Positions 41,476 to 50,499 of a stretch of 64,000 nt of DNA are shown piece after piece (position 1 is the stretch's first letter; every line of letters begins with the position of its first letter). This DNA comes from JAFDVN01 sp964472275. GTDB lineage: Bacteria > Acidobacteriota > Holophagae > Holophagales > Holophagaceae. Location: positions 16,534-80,533 of the forward strand of contig CAYYJN010000004.1 in the NCBI GenBank assembly GCA_964472275.1, given 5' to 3'. A program made the translations under genes and the position numbers. Under the pieces are notes generated by a model, which saw only the letters and a program-made list of their open reading frames with translations, did not search any database and had not been told where the DNA came from.

Positions 41476-43461
41476 ATGGGCTTCCGTCGCCTGCGTCTCG
41501 TGTCCGCCGCGCTGCTGGGCGCGGCTCTGTGCGCGCTCTCGGCGCGGACGCCGGAGCACTGGTTCGACAAGCCGCTCTCGCCGCGCATCGTCAGCTACAA
41601 GATCCAGGCGAAGCTGGACTGGCCGGAGAAGGCGCTGTCGGGCACGGAGCGGCTCACTTGGCGCAACCCGGGCACGGAAGTGGTGAGCGAGGTGCCGCTG
41701 CATCTGTACCTCAACGCGTTCAAGGGGCCGTCCTCGATCTTCATGAAAGAATCCGGCGGCCATCTTCGCAATGACGGTCAGGGACCGGAGAGCCAGCCCG
41801 GCTCCTGGGGCTACTGCCAGATGCTCTCGGTGAAGCTGGACGGGCGGACGCTGGAAGGCCATTCGGGCGAAGACGAGACGGTGTGGTGGGTGAAGCTGCC
41901 GCGGCCCGTGGCGCCCGGCGAGACGATCGCGCTCGACATCGCCTGGAACAGCCGCTTCCCGCGCGTCTTCGCGCGCAGCGGGTGGGCGGGCGGCTCCGAC
42001 CCGGCCCATTCCAGTTTCCTCATGGGCGCCCAGTGGTTCCCCAAGATCGGCGTGCTGTTGGGCTCCACTTGGCACTGCGACGCCTACCACGGCAACACGG
42101 AATTCTTCTCCGACTTCGGCGTCTACGATGTGGAGATCAACGCGCCCATCGGCATGCGCATCGCGAGCGTGGGGCAGGGGATTGACTACAAAGACCCGAA
42201 GTCCGGCGCGGTGAGAGATGTGTGGCCGGACCCGAAGGACGACAAGCGCGAGATCTACAAGGCCCACGCGGAGGATGTCCACGACTTCTCCTTCGCGGCC
42301 AAATTCGCCATCGCCTGGGCGCTGGATGTGGAGACCTACCGCGGCGTGGAGGTCCGCTACTACTACGAGCCGGAGGATGTGAACCTGCTGCCGCGGCTCA
42401 AGAAGGCCGTGGAAGCGGGCCTGCGCTGGTCCGGCGAGTGGTTCTACCCCTATCCCTATCCGGTGCTGACGGTGGTGGATCCGCCCAAGGACGCCAGTGG
42501 CGCGGATGGCATGGAGTATCCGACGCTCATCACCGCGGGCATGCCCAGTTTCGATCCCTTCGATTTCCGCTTCGCGCCGGAGGTGACGGCAGTCCACGAG
42601 TTCGGCCACCAGTACTTCTACGGCATGCTCGCCAGCAACGAGGTGGATGAGCCCTGGCTGGACGAAGGCTTCAACAGTTGGTTCACCGCGAAGGCGATGG
42701 ACCAGAGCTACCACGCACTGCTGGGCTCGCGCCGCCTCTTCGTGCCGACGGACGCGGGCGAATGGGGCGAATACTGGGCGGACCCCTCCAGTGATCCGCT
42801 TTCGCGCAAAGGGTACGAAGTCGAATCAAGCCTCGCCTATGTCGTCACCGCCTACGGCAAGCCGGTGATGGTGCTGAACCAGCTCGAAGCGATGCTGGGC
42901 AAGCCCGTGATGGATCAGGTGATGAAGGCCTACACGAAGGAGATGGCCTTCAAGCATGTGAGCCGGAACGATTTCAAGCGCATCGCCGAGCGCGTCTCCG
43001 GCCGCGACTTGACGAAGTTCTGGCAGGACTTCGTGGAGGGCACCGGCATCCTCGACTACCGCATCGCCCAGGTGGGCAGCGGGGATGTGACCGAAGGCGG
43101 ATGGATGGAGAAGGACGGCAAGATGGTCTTCGCCGCGCCGCAGCCCGCCTCGCCGGGGCGCACGGGCTTCCTCACGCTGGAGCGCAAGGGCGACATCCGC
43201 GAGCCCATCACGCTCTGGGTGCGCCTGGAGAACAACGACGAGCGCCGCATCACCTGGGATGGCGAGGACCGCTGGATCACTTACCGCTTCGACAGCCCCG
43301 TGAAGGCGGCCGTGCTGGACCCGGATGGCAACTACCCGATGCTGAAGGACCGGCTCCACGCCAGCTACACCCAAGCTCCCATTCGCCGCGGCTTCCAGTA
43401 CTGGTCCCAGCTCGTGTGGGGCTCGCTGGTGGGCCTGCTCCAGGCAGCGGGAATCGGGTGA
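41476..43461 (+). CDS. M1-family-like zinc metallopeptidase, secreted
   Basis: 661 residues from ATG 41476 with ribosome site CTGGAGTGGTC-ATG. A signal peptide (about 1-24) is followed by an N-terminal beta-sandwich and the gluzincin site HEFGH (H374, E375, H378) with the third ligand E397 in LDEGFNSW, the H-E-x2-H-x18-E pattern of M1 aminopeptidases. The GAMEN-like exopeptidase motif is replaced by ADGMEYPTL (GMEYP), as in many bacterial M1-like proteins. It is probably periplasmic or extracellular, trimming peptides. It is transcribed away from the tRNA-fMet gene. Confidence 0.88.
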   Translation: MGFRRLRLVSAALLGAALCALSARTPEHWFDKPLSPRIVSYKIQAKLDWPEKALSGTERLTWRNPGTEVVSEVPLHLYLNAFKGPSSIFMKESGGHLRNDGQGPESQPGSWGYCQMLSVKLDGRTLEGHSGEDETVWWVKLPRPVAPGETIALDIAWNSRFPRVFARSGWAGGSDPAHSSFLMGAQWFPKIGVLLGSTWHCDAYHGNTEFFSDFGVYDVEINAPIGMRIASVGQGIDYKDPKSGAVRDVWPDPKDDKREIYKAHAEDVHDFSFAAKFAIAWALDVETYRGVEVRYYYEPEDVNLLPRLKKAVEAGLRWSGEWFYPYPYPVLTVVDPPKDASGADGMEYPTLITAGMPSFDPFDFRFAPEVTAVHEFGHQYFYGMLASNEVDEPWLDEGFNSWFTAKAMDQSYHALLGSRRLFVPTDAGEWGEYWADPSSDPLSRKGYEVESSLAYVVTAYGKPVMVLNQLEAMLGKPVMDQVMKAYTKEMAFKHVSRNDFKRIAERVSGRDLTKFWQDFVEGTGILDYRIAQVGSGDVTEGGWMEKDGKMVFAAPQPASPGRTGFLTLERKGDIREPITLWVRLENNDERRITWDGEDRWITYRFDSPVKAAVLDPDGNYPMLKDRLHASYTQAPIRRGFQYWSQLVWGSLVGLLQAAGIG

Positions 43462-43613
43462 GGCCGGGCTGCCAGGCTTCGGTCTACGGGCTACGCGGCT
43501 GGCCCCGACCTATCGATGCGCATCGTCAGCCTACGAATTGGAAGATCCAAATTCGTAGGCTGACGATCAGCAAGCCGTGGCCGAGCCCAACTGCGTAGCC
43601 CGTAGCCCGGCCT
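43461..43613. repeat. 153-bp compound palindrome between convergent genes
   Basis: Three nested perfect arms: AGGCCGGGCT/AGCCCGGCCT (outermost, 43461-43470 and 43604-43613), a 13-bp CTACGGGCTACGC pair further in, and an 18-bp pair 43522-43539/43550-43567 (ATCGTCAGCCTACGAATT and its complement). It lies between the convergent peptidase and a hypothetical gene, where a bidirectional terminator would be expected, but it has no T-runs. Confidence 0.8.
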
Positions 43614-43625
43614 GTTACCGGATGA

Positions 43626-44561
43626 TCACGGCGCCGCGTCGCCCATGCGCACGGAGGTGAGGTTCCCGTGTTCGTCCAGTTCGATGAGGATGGGGAACCA
43701 CGCGAGGCCCGTGGCTTCCCATTCCTCGCGGGACGCGGCGAACCAGGCTCGCTGGCCGTGGAGTTGGGTGATGAGCGCCTGCGCCTCGGCCTTCATGCCG
43801 GGGCTCAACTCGGCCTCGCGATCGCTTTGTTCGCCGGTGTCGGAGGGGATGATCCACGCGGCGCCCGCGGGCACGGCGGGGCCGGGCGGGCAGATCCACA
43901 CGCGCCTCGCGCCGAGCATGCTCAAGGTGAGGTCGCGGTAGCGGAGGTCCGGCAGGCTCCAGAGCCGGAAGAGCGGGCTTGGCCCGCCGAGCAGGCCGAG
44001 CAGGTTCTGAACGCCGCCGAAGAGGTTGGGGAAGTCTGATCCCTTCTCCGCCTTCAGCGCCGCGAAGCGAGCGTCGTTGTTTTCGGCGATGGCGAAGCAG
44101 AGCGCGTGGCGCAGCGCCCAACCTTGGATCATGTCGGGACTGTCCTTCAACAGGCGATCTTCGATGCGGGCGCATTCTTCTTTGGGAAGCGGCGCGTGGC
44201 GGTCCCGATCGCGCATCCAGGTCCATAGCAGGAGACGGCTTCCGGCCAACTCCAGCGGAAGGTCCGCCGCGCCTTGGCCCGAGGCGAGGAAGGCCCGCAG
44301 GGCCGCGGCTTCTTTCGCGTCGCGGCTTCCTTTGGCGAAGGGATCGCGGGGCGCGGGCGCGCCAGGCTTCCACGCGGCGGCTTCGCGCAGCCAGGCGTAG
44401 GCCTTCGCGCCGTTCGCGAGGCGGGGCGAAGGCGGCAGGCTGGAGTCCGCGTCCAGCGCGGCGAGGAGGGCGGCTTCGGCGGATGCGTAGGTGGGCCGCT
44501 GGGCGGGCGTGGGACTCGGCGTCGAGACGACGGGTGGGGCTTGGGGCGGCGGCATCAGCAT
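43626..44561 (-). CDS. Hypothetical protein
   Basis: 311 residues from ATG 44561 (ribosome site CCGGAGCCGCCG-ATG); a GTG further upstream would extend it over the gap toward pyrF. The N-terminus is Pro-rich, the middle is helical (AAALRAFLASGQGAADLPLELAG), and the C-terminal third has RVWICPPGPAVPAGAAWIIPSD and LAWFPILIELDEHGNLTSV, possibly a small beta domain. There is no signal peptide with this start. I recognise no family. It is divergent from pyrF. Confidence 0.6.
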   Translation of the reverse strand: MLMPPPQAPPVVSTPSPTPAQRPTYASAEAALLAALDADSSLPPSPRLANGAKAYAWLREAAAWKPGAPAPRDPFAKGSRDAKEAAALRAFLASGQGAADLPLELAGSRLLLWTWMRDRDRHAPLPKEECARIEDRLLKDSPDMIQGWALRHALCFAIAENNDARFAALKAEKGSDFPNLFGGVQNLLGLLGGPSPLFRLWSLPDLRYRDLTLSMLGARRVWICPPGPAVPAGAAWIIPSDTGEQSDREAELSPGMKAEAQALITQLHGQRAWFAASREEWEATGLAWFPILIELDEHGNLTSVRMGDAAP

Positions 44562-44636
44562 CGGCGGCTCCGGGGCTTTCCGGTCAGAATGATCCTCCGG
44601 GACCGGGATGGACACGGGAAAATTCAAGGTGGGGAC

Positions 44637-45359
44637 ATGGAAGGCGCGATCGTGAAGCCCAAGGATCGGTTGGTGGTGGCGCTGGATCTGCCCACCGGGA
44701 CGGAAGCCCTCGCCATGGCGGATCGCGTCGCGCCCTTCGCGGGAATGCTGAAAGTCGGGCTGGAATTGTTCTGCTCGGAAGGCCCCGGCTTCATCCGGGA
44801 GTTGCAGAAGCGCGCGCCGGTCTTCCTCGATCTCAAATTCCACGACATCCCCACCACGGTCCGCAAGGCGCTGGAGGCGGTGCTGCCGCTGGACCCGGCC
44901 CTCGTGAACATCCACGCCCAGGGCGGACCCGCCATGATCGAGGCCGCGTCCCAGGCGGTGCGCCGTCACCGGGAGCAGGGCGGGCGCACGGAATTGCTGG
45001 CCGTCACGGTGCTCACTTCGCTGGGGCGCGAAGAGTGGGCGCGGCTCGGCCACGCGGGCGATCCTTCCGATAAGGCGCTCGATCTCGCCGAACTGGCGGA
45101 AGAGCATGGCTGTGATGGCGTGGTGTGCAGCGCGTGGGAGGCGCGGCGCATCGGCGAAGTGTGCGGCGACCACTTCCGCCGCCTCTGCCCCGGCATCCGC
45201 CCCAAGGGCAGCGCGGCCCAGGATCAGGCGCGCGTCATGGACCCGGCCACGGCGGTGAAGGAAGGCGCGACCTGGATCGTCGTGGGCCGCCCCATCACCG
45301 GCGCCGCGAACCCGGCCGCGGCGGCGGAAGCGATCCTGCGCGAGCTGGAGCAGGCGTGA
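44637..45359 (+). CDS. pyrF: Orotidine 5'-phosphate decarboxylase
   Basis: 240 residues, the usual bacterial length. The catalytic signature FLDLKFHDIPTTV contains D65, K67 and D70; the phosphate-gripper region ends with GIRPKGSAAQDQARVMDPATAV and WIVVGRPITGAANP. It catalyses OMP to UMP, the last step of de novo pyrimidine synthesis. Its TGA overlaps the start of a small membrane protein gene (GTGA). Confidence 0.95.
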   Translation: MEGAIVKPKDRLVVALDLPTGTEALAMADRVAPFAGMLKVGLELFCSEGPGFIRELQKRAPVFLDLKFHDIPTTVRKALEAVLPLDPALVNIHAQGGPAMIEAASQAVRRHREQGGRTELLAVTVLTSLGREEWARLGHAGDPSDKALDLAELAEEHGCDGVVCSAWEARRIGEVCGDHFRRLCPGIRPKGSAAQDQARVMDPATAVKEGATWIVVGRPITGAANPAAAAEAILRELEQA

Positions 45360-45904
45360 CGGAACTGGGCACGCCGCTCGTCTTCCGGGCCTCGACCACT
45401 CAGCGCGTCATGGCCTTCCTCATCTTCGCGGGGAGCTGGCTCGCGGGCGTGCGGGCCATCACCGATGTGGTCCACCGCGTGCCGGGCCTGCGCCTCGCGC
45501 TCCATGTGTCCCGGGCCGGGGACGAGCCCACGGCCCTGCTGTGGACGCTCCTCGTCGCGTCCTTCGCCGTCGCCGCGCTGGCGGGCGCGCTGCTGCTCGT
45601 CAGCCTCCTCTTCCTGCTGCTGGTGGAAGGCACGCAAGTGACGCTCGATCCCGTCGGCATCGCGGTGGAGAACTTCGCCTTGCCGACCGGGCTCGCCCGC
45701 AGGCTCGGCGCGGGGCGCCTGGCCTGGAAGCGCGTCGCCTCGCTGAACCGCAAAGGCTTCTTCTTCGTCCTCAAAGGCAATGCGGGCGGCCCGCCTGGGC
45801 CCGGCGAACCGCTGGACCGGGATCTGCGCTTCCTGCTCGTGGATCAGCTCGAACGGCTCGTGCTGATGATCTTCGAGAAGAGCCCGAACATCCGCGTGGA
45901 CTAA
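45356..45904 (+). CDS. Two-helix membrane protein of unknown function
   Basis: 182 residues from GTG 45356, overlapping the pyrF stop by 4 bases. Two hydrophobic segments (about 18-33 and 60-90, the second very Leu/Ala-rich) are followed by a soluble domain with a VTLDPVGIAVENFALP strand and WKRVASLNRKGFFFVL, somewhat like bacterial PH-type domains. Function is unknown; linkage to pyrF may be only transcriptional. Confidence 0.7.
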   Translation: MTELGTPLVFRASTTQRVMAFLIFAGSWLAGVRAITDVVHRVPGLRLALHVSRAGDEPTALLWTLLVASFAVAALAGALLLVSLLFLLLVEGTQVTLDPVGIAVENFALPTGLARRLGAGRLAWKRVASLNRKGFFFVLKGNAGGPPGPGEPLDRDLRFLLVDQLERLVLMIFEKSPNIRVD

Positions 45905-45906
45905 AC

Positions 45907-45992
45907 CTTTCGGCGTTTGGCTTTGGACTTTCGCAGATCTCGACCGACATGGGTCGGCGCTAGCAAGAGCCCAAAGCCGAAAGCCTAAAGCC
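45907..45992. repeat. GCTTTCGG repeat element, copy B (about 86 bp)
   Basis: The shortest copy: CTTTCGGCGTTTGGCTTTGG at the left, then ACATGGGTCGGCGCTAGCAA, then GAGCCCAAAGCCGAAAGCC at the right. It overlaps the stop codon of the radical SAM gene (45985-45987). It shares order and sequence with copies A (9966-10106) and C (50380-50490). Confidence 0.75.
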
Positions 45993-47640
45993 CCTTGAGA
46001 TAGGTCTCCGCGCCCTTCATCACGGCGGTGGGGCCGTGGGCGGGTTTGGCGACGCGCTGCTTCGTGAGCTTCAGGCCCCAGAGGCCCGCCAGCTCGGTGG
46101 CTTCGGGGTTGCCGGGGGCGAGGGCGAGGGCCTCTTCGAGGTCGGCCTTCGCGTCCGTCATGCGCTCCAGTTTTTCGGAAAGCAGGGCGCGCTTCATGAA
46201 GCCCCAGAAGTTGCCAGGCTCTTTCGCGATGATCTCGTCGTACTCGGCTCGCGCTTCGTTGAAGCAGCCCGTCTCCTCCGCCGCTTCGCCACAAAGGATG
46301 TTGGTGGTGGCGCAGAAGCCCAGGAGCTTCTTCTGCTCGGCGAATTCGGCGGGCGTGTAGCGGGCCGTGGCCTTCACCTTCTGCGCCTCGTCGTAGAGGA
46401 AGCGCAGGGCCTTCTCGGTGTGGCCGTCCTGCCGGGCGAAGATCTCCGCGTCGCCGCTCTCCCGGTAGAAGTCGCGGCGGATGCGGCCCTCAGCCTTGTA
46501 GCGGTCGTACATGCGCGTGCCGGGATAGAGCGCGAGCGGCGAAAGCTGCACATCGTGGGGGCGCGTGTCGCGCATGAGCTGGGCGGTGAGCTCGATGTCC
46601 TCCCAGGTCTCGCCGGGAATGCCGGTGATGAGGTACATGCCGATGTTCATGCCGATCTTCCGCACCAGCTCCAGCGCGCGGCGCACCTGCTTCATGTTGG
46701 TGCCCTTGTCGAGCAGGAGCAGCACGCGCTCGCTGCCGTGCTCCACGCCGAACTGCATGAACTCGCAGCCCGCGCGCTTCATGGCCACGAGCCGGTCCTC
46801 GTCCACGAGGTTCACGCGGCTTTGGCAGTTCCAGAGCGGGTGCATGGCTGAGCCCTGGATGAGCTTCATCAAGGTCAGGATGCGGTCGCGGTTCGCGGTG
46901 AAGGTGTCGTCGCGGAAGCTGTAGTAGGTGAGGCCGTGCCGCTCGCGCAGCAGCTTCATCTCGCGCAGCACCGCCTCGGGTCCGCGGAAGCGCACGGAAG
47001 AGCCCCAGAATTCCGGCGTGTTGCAGAAGTTGCAGGTGGCCGGACAGCCGCGCGAAGTGGAGAGGTAGGCCATCTGGCCGATGTCATCCAGGAAGTCCGC
47101 GTCGAAGTGCTCGATGGGCGCGCCCATGACATCCAAGTCTTCGAGCACGGGCTGGCTCGGCGTCTCGTCAACTTTCAGGATGAGGCCCGGCGTGCGCTTC
47201 CAGAGATCCGTGCCGGGCGCGGTCTTGAGGCGATCTAGGATGCCCAGCAGGATCGGCTCGCCCTCGCCCTTCACGATGGCGTCCAGTTCGGGGCAGTCCT
47301 CGAAGACTTCCTGAGCCAGGTGCGTCGGATGCGGCCCGCCCGCCAGCAGCACGGTGTTCGGACATGCCTGCCGCGCCATGCGCAGCAGCTCGTAGCTGCG
47401 CTTGCGGTTGAAGGTGAACATGGAGACGCCGATGACGGCGGGTTGCTGGGCCTTGAAGTATTCGATCACCTGCTTGCGCGTCTTGCCCGACAGGTTCGCA
47501 AGCTTGCAGGCGTGGCCCTTCGTCTTGAGCATAGCCTGCAGGAAGCCCAGCCCGATGGGCAGGAAGGTCATCCACTCGTCCCCAAAGCCGCTGCGGGGCG
47601 CGCTGTAGACGAGCAAGGTCTTGGGGTTCGACACAGGCAT
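45985..47640 (-). CDS. B12-binding-type radical SAM protein with TPR-like C-terminus
   Basis: 551 residues from ATG 47640. Residues 1-about 150 form a cobalamin-binding-type Rossmann domain (VLLAGGPHPTHLAQEVF), followed by the radical SAM core with C199-x3-C203-x2-C206 (GCPATCNFC) binding the [4Fe-4S]/SAM cluster, about 190-400. The C-terminal 120 residues contain TPR-like helices (FNEARAEYDEIIAKEPGNFWGFMKRAL). Class B enzymes of this type methylate or rearrange unactivated carbons in lipids, cofactors or natural products; the substrate is unknown. It is divergent from purL. Confidence 0.88.
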   Translation of the reverse strand: MPVSNPKTLLVYSAPRSGFGDEWMTFLPIGLGFLQAMLKTKGHACKLANLSGKTRKQVIEYFKAQQPAVIGVSMFTFNRKRSYELLRMARQACPNTVLLAGGPHPTHLAQEVFEDCPELDAIVKGEGEPILLGILDRLKTAPGTDLWKRTPGLILKVDETPSQPVLEDLDVMGAPIEHFDADFLDDIGQMAYLSTSRGCPATCNFCNTPEFWGSSVRFRGPEAVLREMKLLRERHGLTYYSFRDDTFTANRDRILTLMKLIQGSAMHPLWNCQSRVNLVDEDRLVAMKRAGCEFMQFGVEHGSERVLLLLDKGTNMKQVRRALELVRKIGMNIGMYLITGIPGETWEDIELTAQLMRDTRPHDVQLSPLALYPGTRMYDRYKAEGRIRRDFYRESGDAEIFARQDGHTEKALRFLYDEAQKVKATARYTPAEFAEQKKLLGFCATTNILCGEAAEETGCFNEARAEYDEIIAKEPGNFWGFMKRALLSEKLERMTDAKADLEEALALAPGNPEATELAGLWGLKLTKQRVAKPAHGPTAVMKGAETYLKGL

Positions 47641-47655
47641 GGACGGGCTCCGGCC

Positions 47656-47718
47656 CAAGCCTCCAGTTTAAGGCTTGGCGCCCTGTAAAGACAGGCGAAA
47701 TCGCGGAAATGCCGCGAT
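47656..47718 (+). promoter_or_regulatory. Three short hairpins in the purL leader region
   Basis: CAAGCC/GGCTTG (47656-47677), CCTGT/ACAGG (about 47682-47695) and ATCGCGG/CCGCGAT (47700-47718) follow one another in the 84-base gap before purL. They could be operators or mRNA structure. I find no purine-riboswitch conserved core. Confidence 0.35.
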
Positions 47719-47742
47719 AAACTTAGGGTTCTGGAGCGCCCC

Positions 47743-50046
47743 ATGCCTGTCGCCGCCGATCCGGTCGTCAACGAAGATTTGGCCCTGTCCTTGGGCCTGT
47801 CGAAGGACGAGTGGCAGGTGGTGCTGCGGCTGCTGGACGGGCGCACGCCGACCTATCCGGAGATCGGCATCTTCTCGGCGATGTGGAGCGAACATTGCTC
47901 CTACAAGTCCAGCCGCATCCACCTGAAGAACTTGCCCACCGAAGGCCCGCGCGTGCTGCAAGGGCCTGGCGAGAACGCGGGCGTGGTGGACATCGGCGAC
48001 GGCTGGGCCGTGGCCTTCAAGATGGAGAGCCACAACCACCCGAGCTTCATCGAGCCCCACCAGGGCGCGGCCACGGGCGTGGGCGGCATCCTGCGCGATG
48101 TGTTCACCATGGGCGCGCGCCCGCTCGCGAACCTCAACTCGTTGCGCTTCGGAGAGCTGGACGCGCCGCGCATGAAAGGCCTCGTCAAGGGCGTGGCCGC
48201 GGGCATCAGCTTCTACGGCAACTGCATGGGCATCCCCATGCTGGGCGGCGACGCGGCCTTCGACGCCTGCTACAACGGCAACATCCTCGTGAACGCGTTC
48301 ACGCTGGGGGTGCTGCGCGACGACAAGATCTTCCGCGGCTACGCCTCGGGCGTCGGCAACAAGGTCATGTACATCGGCTCCAAGACGGGCCGCGATGGCA
48401 TCCACGGCGCGTCCATGGCGTCGGCTGAATTCGGCGAAGGCAGCGAGGAGAAGCGCCCGACGGTGCAGGTGGGCGACCCCTTCGTGGAGAAGCTGCTGCT
48501 GGAGGCCTGCCTCGAAATCTTCGCCACGGATTGGGTCATCGGCATCCAGGACATGGGCGCCGCGGGGCTGACCTCCAGCAGCTTCGAGATGGCGAGCCGC
48601 GCGGGCACGGGCCTGCGTCTGGACCTGGACCAGGTGCCCATGCGCGAAGAGGGCATGACGCCCTTCGAACTGATGCTCAGCGAAAGCCAGGAACGCATGC
48701 TGCTCGTCGCGAAGCCCGGCCATGAGCCCGATGTGATCCGCGTGCTCCACAAGTGGGGTCTGGACGCCGTGGTCGTGGGCGAGGTGACGGACTCGGGCCG
48801 CTTCATCGGCAAATGGCACGGCGAGACGGTCATTGATCTGCCCATCCAGCCCCTCGCGGACGCGGCGCCCAAGTACGACCGCCCGCGCCAGCGCCCGGCC
48901 TACCTCGACGCGGTCAACGCCGCGCCGATGCCTTCCGATCTCAAGGCGAACGAAGTCGAGCTCACGCTCCGCAAGCTTCTCGCCGCGCCCACCATCGCGA
49001 GCAAGCGGTGGATCTTCGAGCAGTACGACGGCACGGTGCGCTCCAACACGCTGCTCCAGCAGGGGCGCGGCGACGCCGGGCTCATCCGCGTGAAGGACGA
49101 GCAGGGCAAGGACACCGGCAAGGCCGTCGCCGTGAAGAGCGACTGCAACGGCCGCTTCGCCTACCTCGATCCCTTCTGGGGCGCGGCCCACGCGGTGGTC
49201 GAAGCCTGCCGCAATGTCTCCTGCGTCGGCGCCGAGCCCATCGGCCTCACGGACTGCCTCAACTATGGCAATCCGGAGAAGCCCGAGAACATGTGGACCT
49301 TCGAGCAGGGCTGCCTCGGCATCCGCCAGGCCTGCCTCGCGCTCAATGTGCCCATCGTCAGCGGCAATGTGAGCCTCTACAACGACACGGATGGCGTCAG
49401 CATCTTCCCCACGCCCATGATCGGCGCGGTGGGGCTCATCGAGGATGTCACCGCGCTCGTAGACACTGACAGGCCCGAAGCGAAGGCCCTCAGCGGCGCG
49501 GGCAACCGCTTTTGCGGTTCCGGCTTCCGCGCGGCCTTCGACGGCGTCTTCCTCATGGGCGAGACGCGGGATGAGCTGGGCGGCAGCGAATACCTCAAGC
49601 TGCGCACGGGCAAGGTCGAGGGCGCCTGCCCCGAGTTGCGCCTCGACGAGGAGCTGCGCCTCATGCAGGCCGTGCGGGAGGGCATCCGCCTCGGCCTCAT
49701 CCGCAGCGCCCACGACACGAGCGAGGGCGGGCTTCTCGTCGCCGCGCTGGAATCGGCTTTCGGTGGAGGGATGGGCTGCCAGCTCATGCTGCAGAAGGGC
49801 GCGCTGCGCCTGGATAGCCTCCTCTTCGGCGAAAGCGCGGGCCGCATCGTCGTCAGCGTCGCGCCGGATGGCGAGGACGCGCTGCGCACCCTCTGCGCCA
49901 CCCATCGCGTGCCGCTCGCCAAGATCGGCGTGACCGGCGGCAAGCGCGTCGCCCTCAGCGTGGACGGCGCGCCAGTGCTGGACGCCGAAGCCGCCGAGTT
50001 GGCCGCCATCCATGCGGACGCGCTGGAAGCCTCCCTCAACGGCTGA
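47743..50046 (+). CDS. purL: Phosphoribosylformylglycinamidine synthase subunit PurL (small type)
   Basis: 767 residues, the length of the PurL that works with separate PurS and PurQ. The N-terminal half has WSEHCSYKSS, GPGENAGVVDIGDGW and KMESHNHPSFIEPHQGAATGVGG, and the pattern recurs in the second half (NYGNPEKPENMW, SGNVSLYNDT). It amidates FGAR to FGAM using ATP and ammonia from PurQ, step four of purine synthesis. purQ and purS lie about 8.5 kb away on the opposite strand (58509-59443). Confidence 0.95.
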   Translation: MPVAADPVVNEDLALSLGLSKDEWQVVLRLLDGRTPTYPEIGIFSAMWSEHCSYKSSRIHLKNLPTEGPRVLQGPGENAGVVDIGDGWAVAFKMESHNHPSFIEPHQGAATGVGGILRDVFTMGARPLANLNSLRFGELDAPRMKGLVKGVAAGISFYGNCMGIPMLGGDAAFDACYNGNILVNAFTLGVLRDDKIFRGYASGVGNKVMYIGSKTGRDGIHGASMASAEFGEGSEEKRPTVQVGDPFVEKLLLEACLEIFATDWVIGIQDMGAAGLTSSSFEMASRAGTGLRLDLDQVPMREEGMTPFELMLSESQERMLLVAKPGHEPDVIRVLHKWGLDAVVVGEVTDSGRFIGKWHGETVIDLPIQPLADAAPKYDRPRQRPAYLDAVNAAPMPSDLKANEVELTLRKLLAAPTIASKRWIFEQYDGTVRSNTLLQQGRGDAGLIRVKDEQGKDTGKAVAVKSDCNGRFAYLDPFWGAAHAVVEACRNVSCVGAEPIGLTDCLNYGNPEKPENMWTFEQGCLGIRQACLALNVPIVSGNVSLYNDTDGVSIFPTPMIGAVGLIEDVTALVDTDRPEAKALSGAGNRFCGSGFRAAFDGVFLMGETRDELGGSEYLKLRTGKVEGACPELRLDEELRLMQAVREGIRLGLIRSAHDTSEGGLLVAALESAFGGGMGCQLMLQKGALRLDSLLFGESAGRIVVSVAPDGEDALRTLCATHRVPLAKIGVTGGKRVALSVDGAPVLDAEAAELAAIHADALEASLNG

Positions 50047-50083
50047 CTTGGCCGTACACTGGCGATCTCATCCCGGAGATCCC

Positions 50084-50374
50084 ATGTATAAACTCCGCAC
50101 CCTCGGACTCATGCTGGCCGTTCCTGCGATGCTCGCCGCGCAGGAGCCCGCGCCCGCCGCGCCCGCTCCGTCCGCGGCGAAGGTCGCTCCCGCCAAGCAT
50201 CATCGCCACCACCCCAAGGAGAAGGGTCTCGTGGGCGATTCCGCCACCAAGACCTTCCATCGCGCCGACTGCGCCCATGTGGCGGACATCAAGGCCGACG
50301 CGAAGGTGTCCTTCACCCGCCGCGAGGAAGCCGTGCAGGCGGGCTACAAGCCCTGCGAAGACTGCAAGCCGTGA
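50084..50374 (+). CDS. Small secreted protein with Ada-like Cys motif
   Basis: 96 residues with ribosome site CCCGGAGATCCC-ATG. A signal peptide (about 1-20) is followed by a Pro/Ala/His-rich linker and a compact C-terminal domain: GLVGDSATKTFHRADCAHV, then AVQAGYKPCEDCKP. The spacing H-x3-C ... C-x2-C resembles the metal-binding N-domain of Ada-type proteins, also found alone or fused to nucleases. It probably binds zinc in the periplasm. A paralog is at 56954-57475. Confidence 0.75.
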   Translation: MYKLRTLGLMLAVPAMLAAQEPAPAAPAPSAAKVAPAKHHRHHPKEKGLVGDSATKTFHRADCAHVADIKADAKVSFTRREEAVQAGYKPCEDCKP

Positions 50375-50379
50375 TCTGA

Positions 50380-50490
50380 GGCTTTCGGCTCTGGGCTTTC
50401 GCTGGGCGAGGCGCGCCAGGATGCAGGCCGATGCGTAGCGACCCGATGGGTCGGCGCCAGCAAAAGCCTAAAGCCGAGAGCCGAAAGCCC
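50380..50490. repeat. GCTTTCGG repeat element, copy C (about 111 bp)
   Basis: It starts GGCTTTCGGCTCTGGGCTTT, contains CGCTGGGCGAG and ATGGGTCGGCGCCAGCAA, and ends AAGCCGAGAGCCGAAAGCCC. It lies between the small Cys protein and the end of the beta-lactamase-fold gene. Confidence 0.75.
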
Positions 50491-50499
50491 TGAGTGCCA

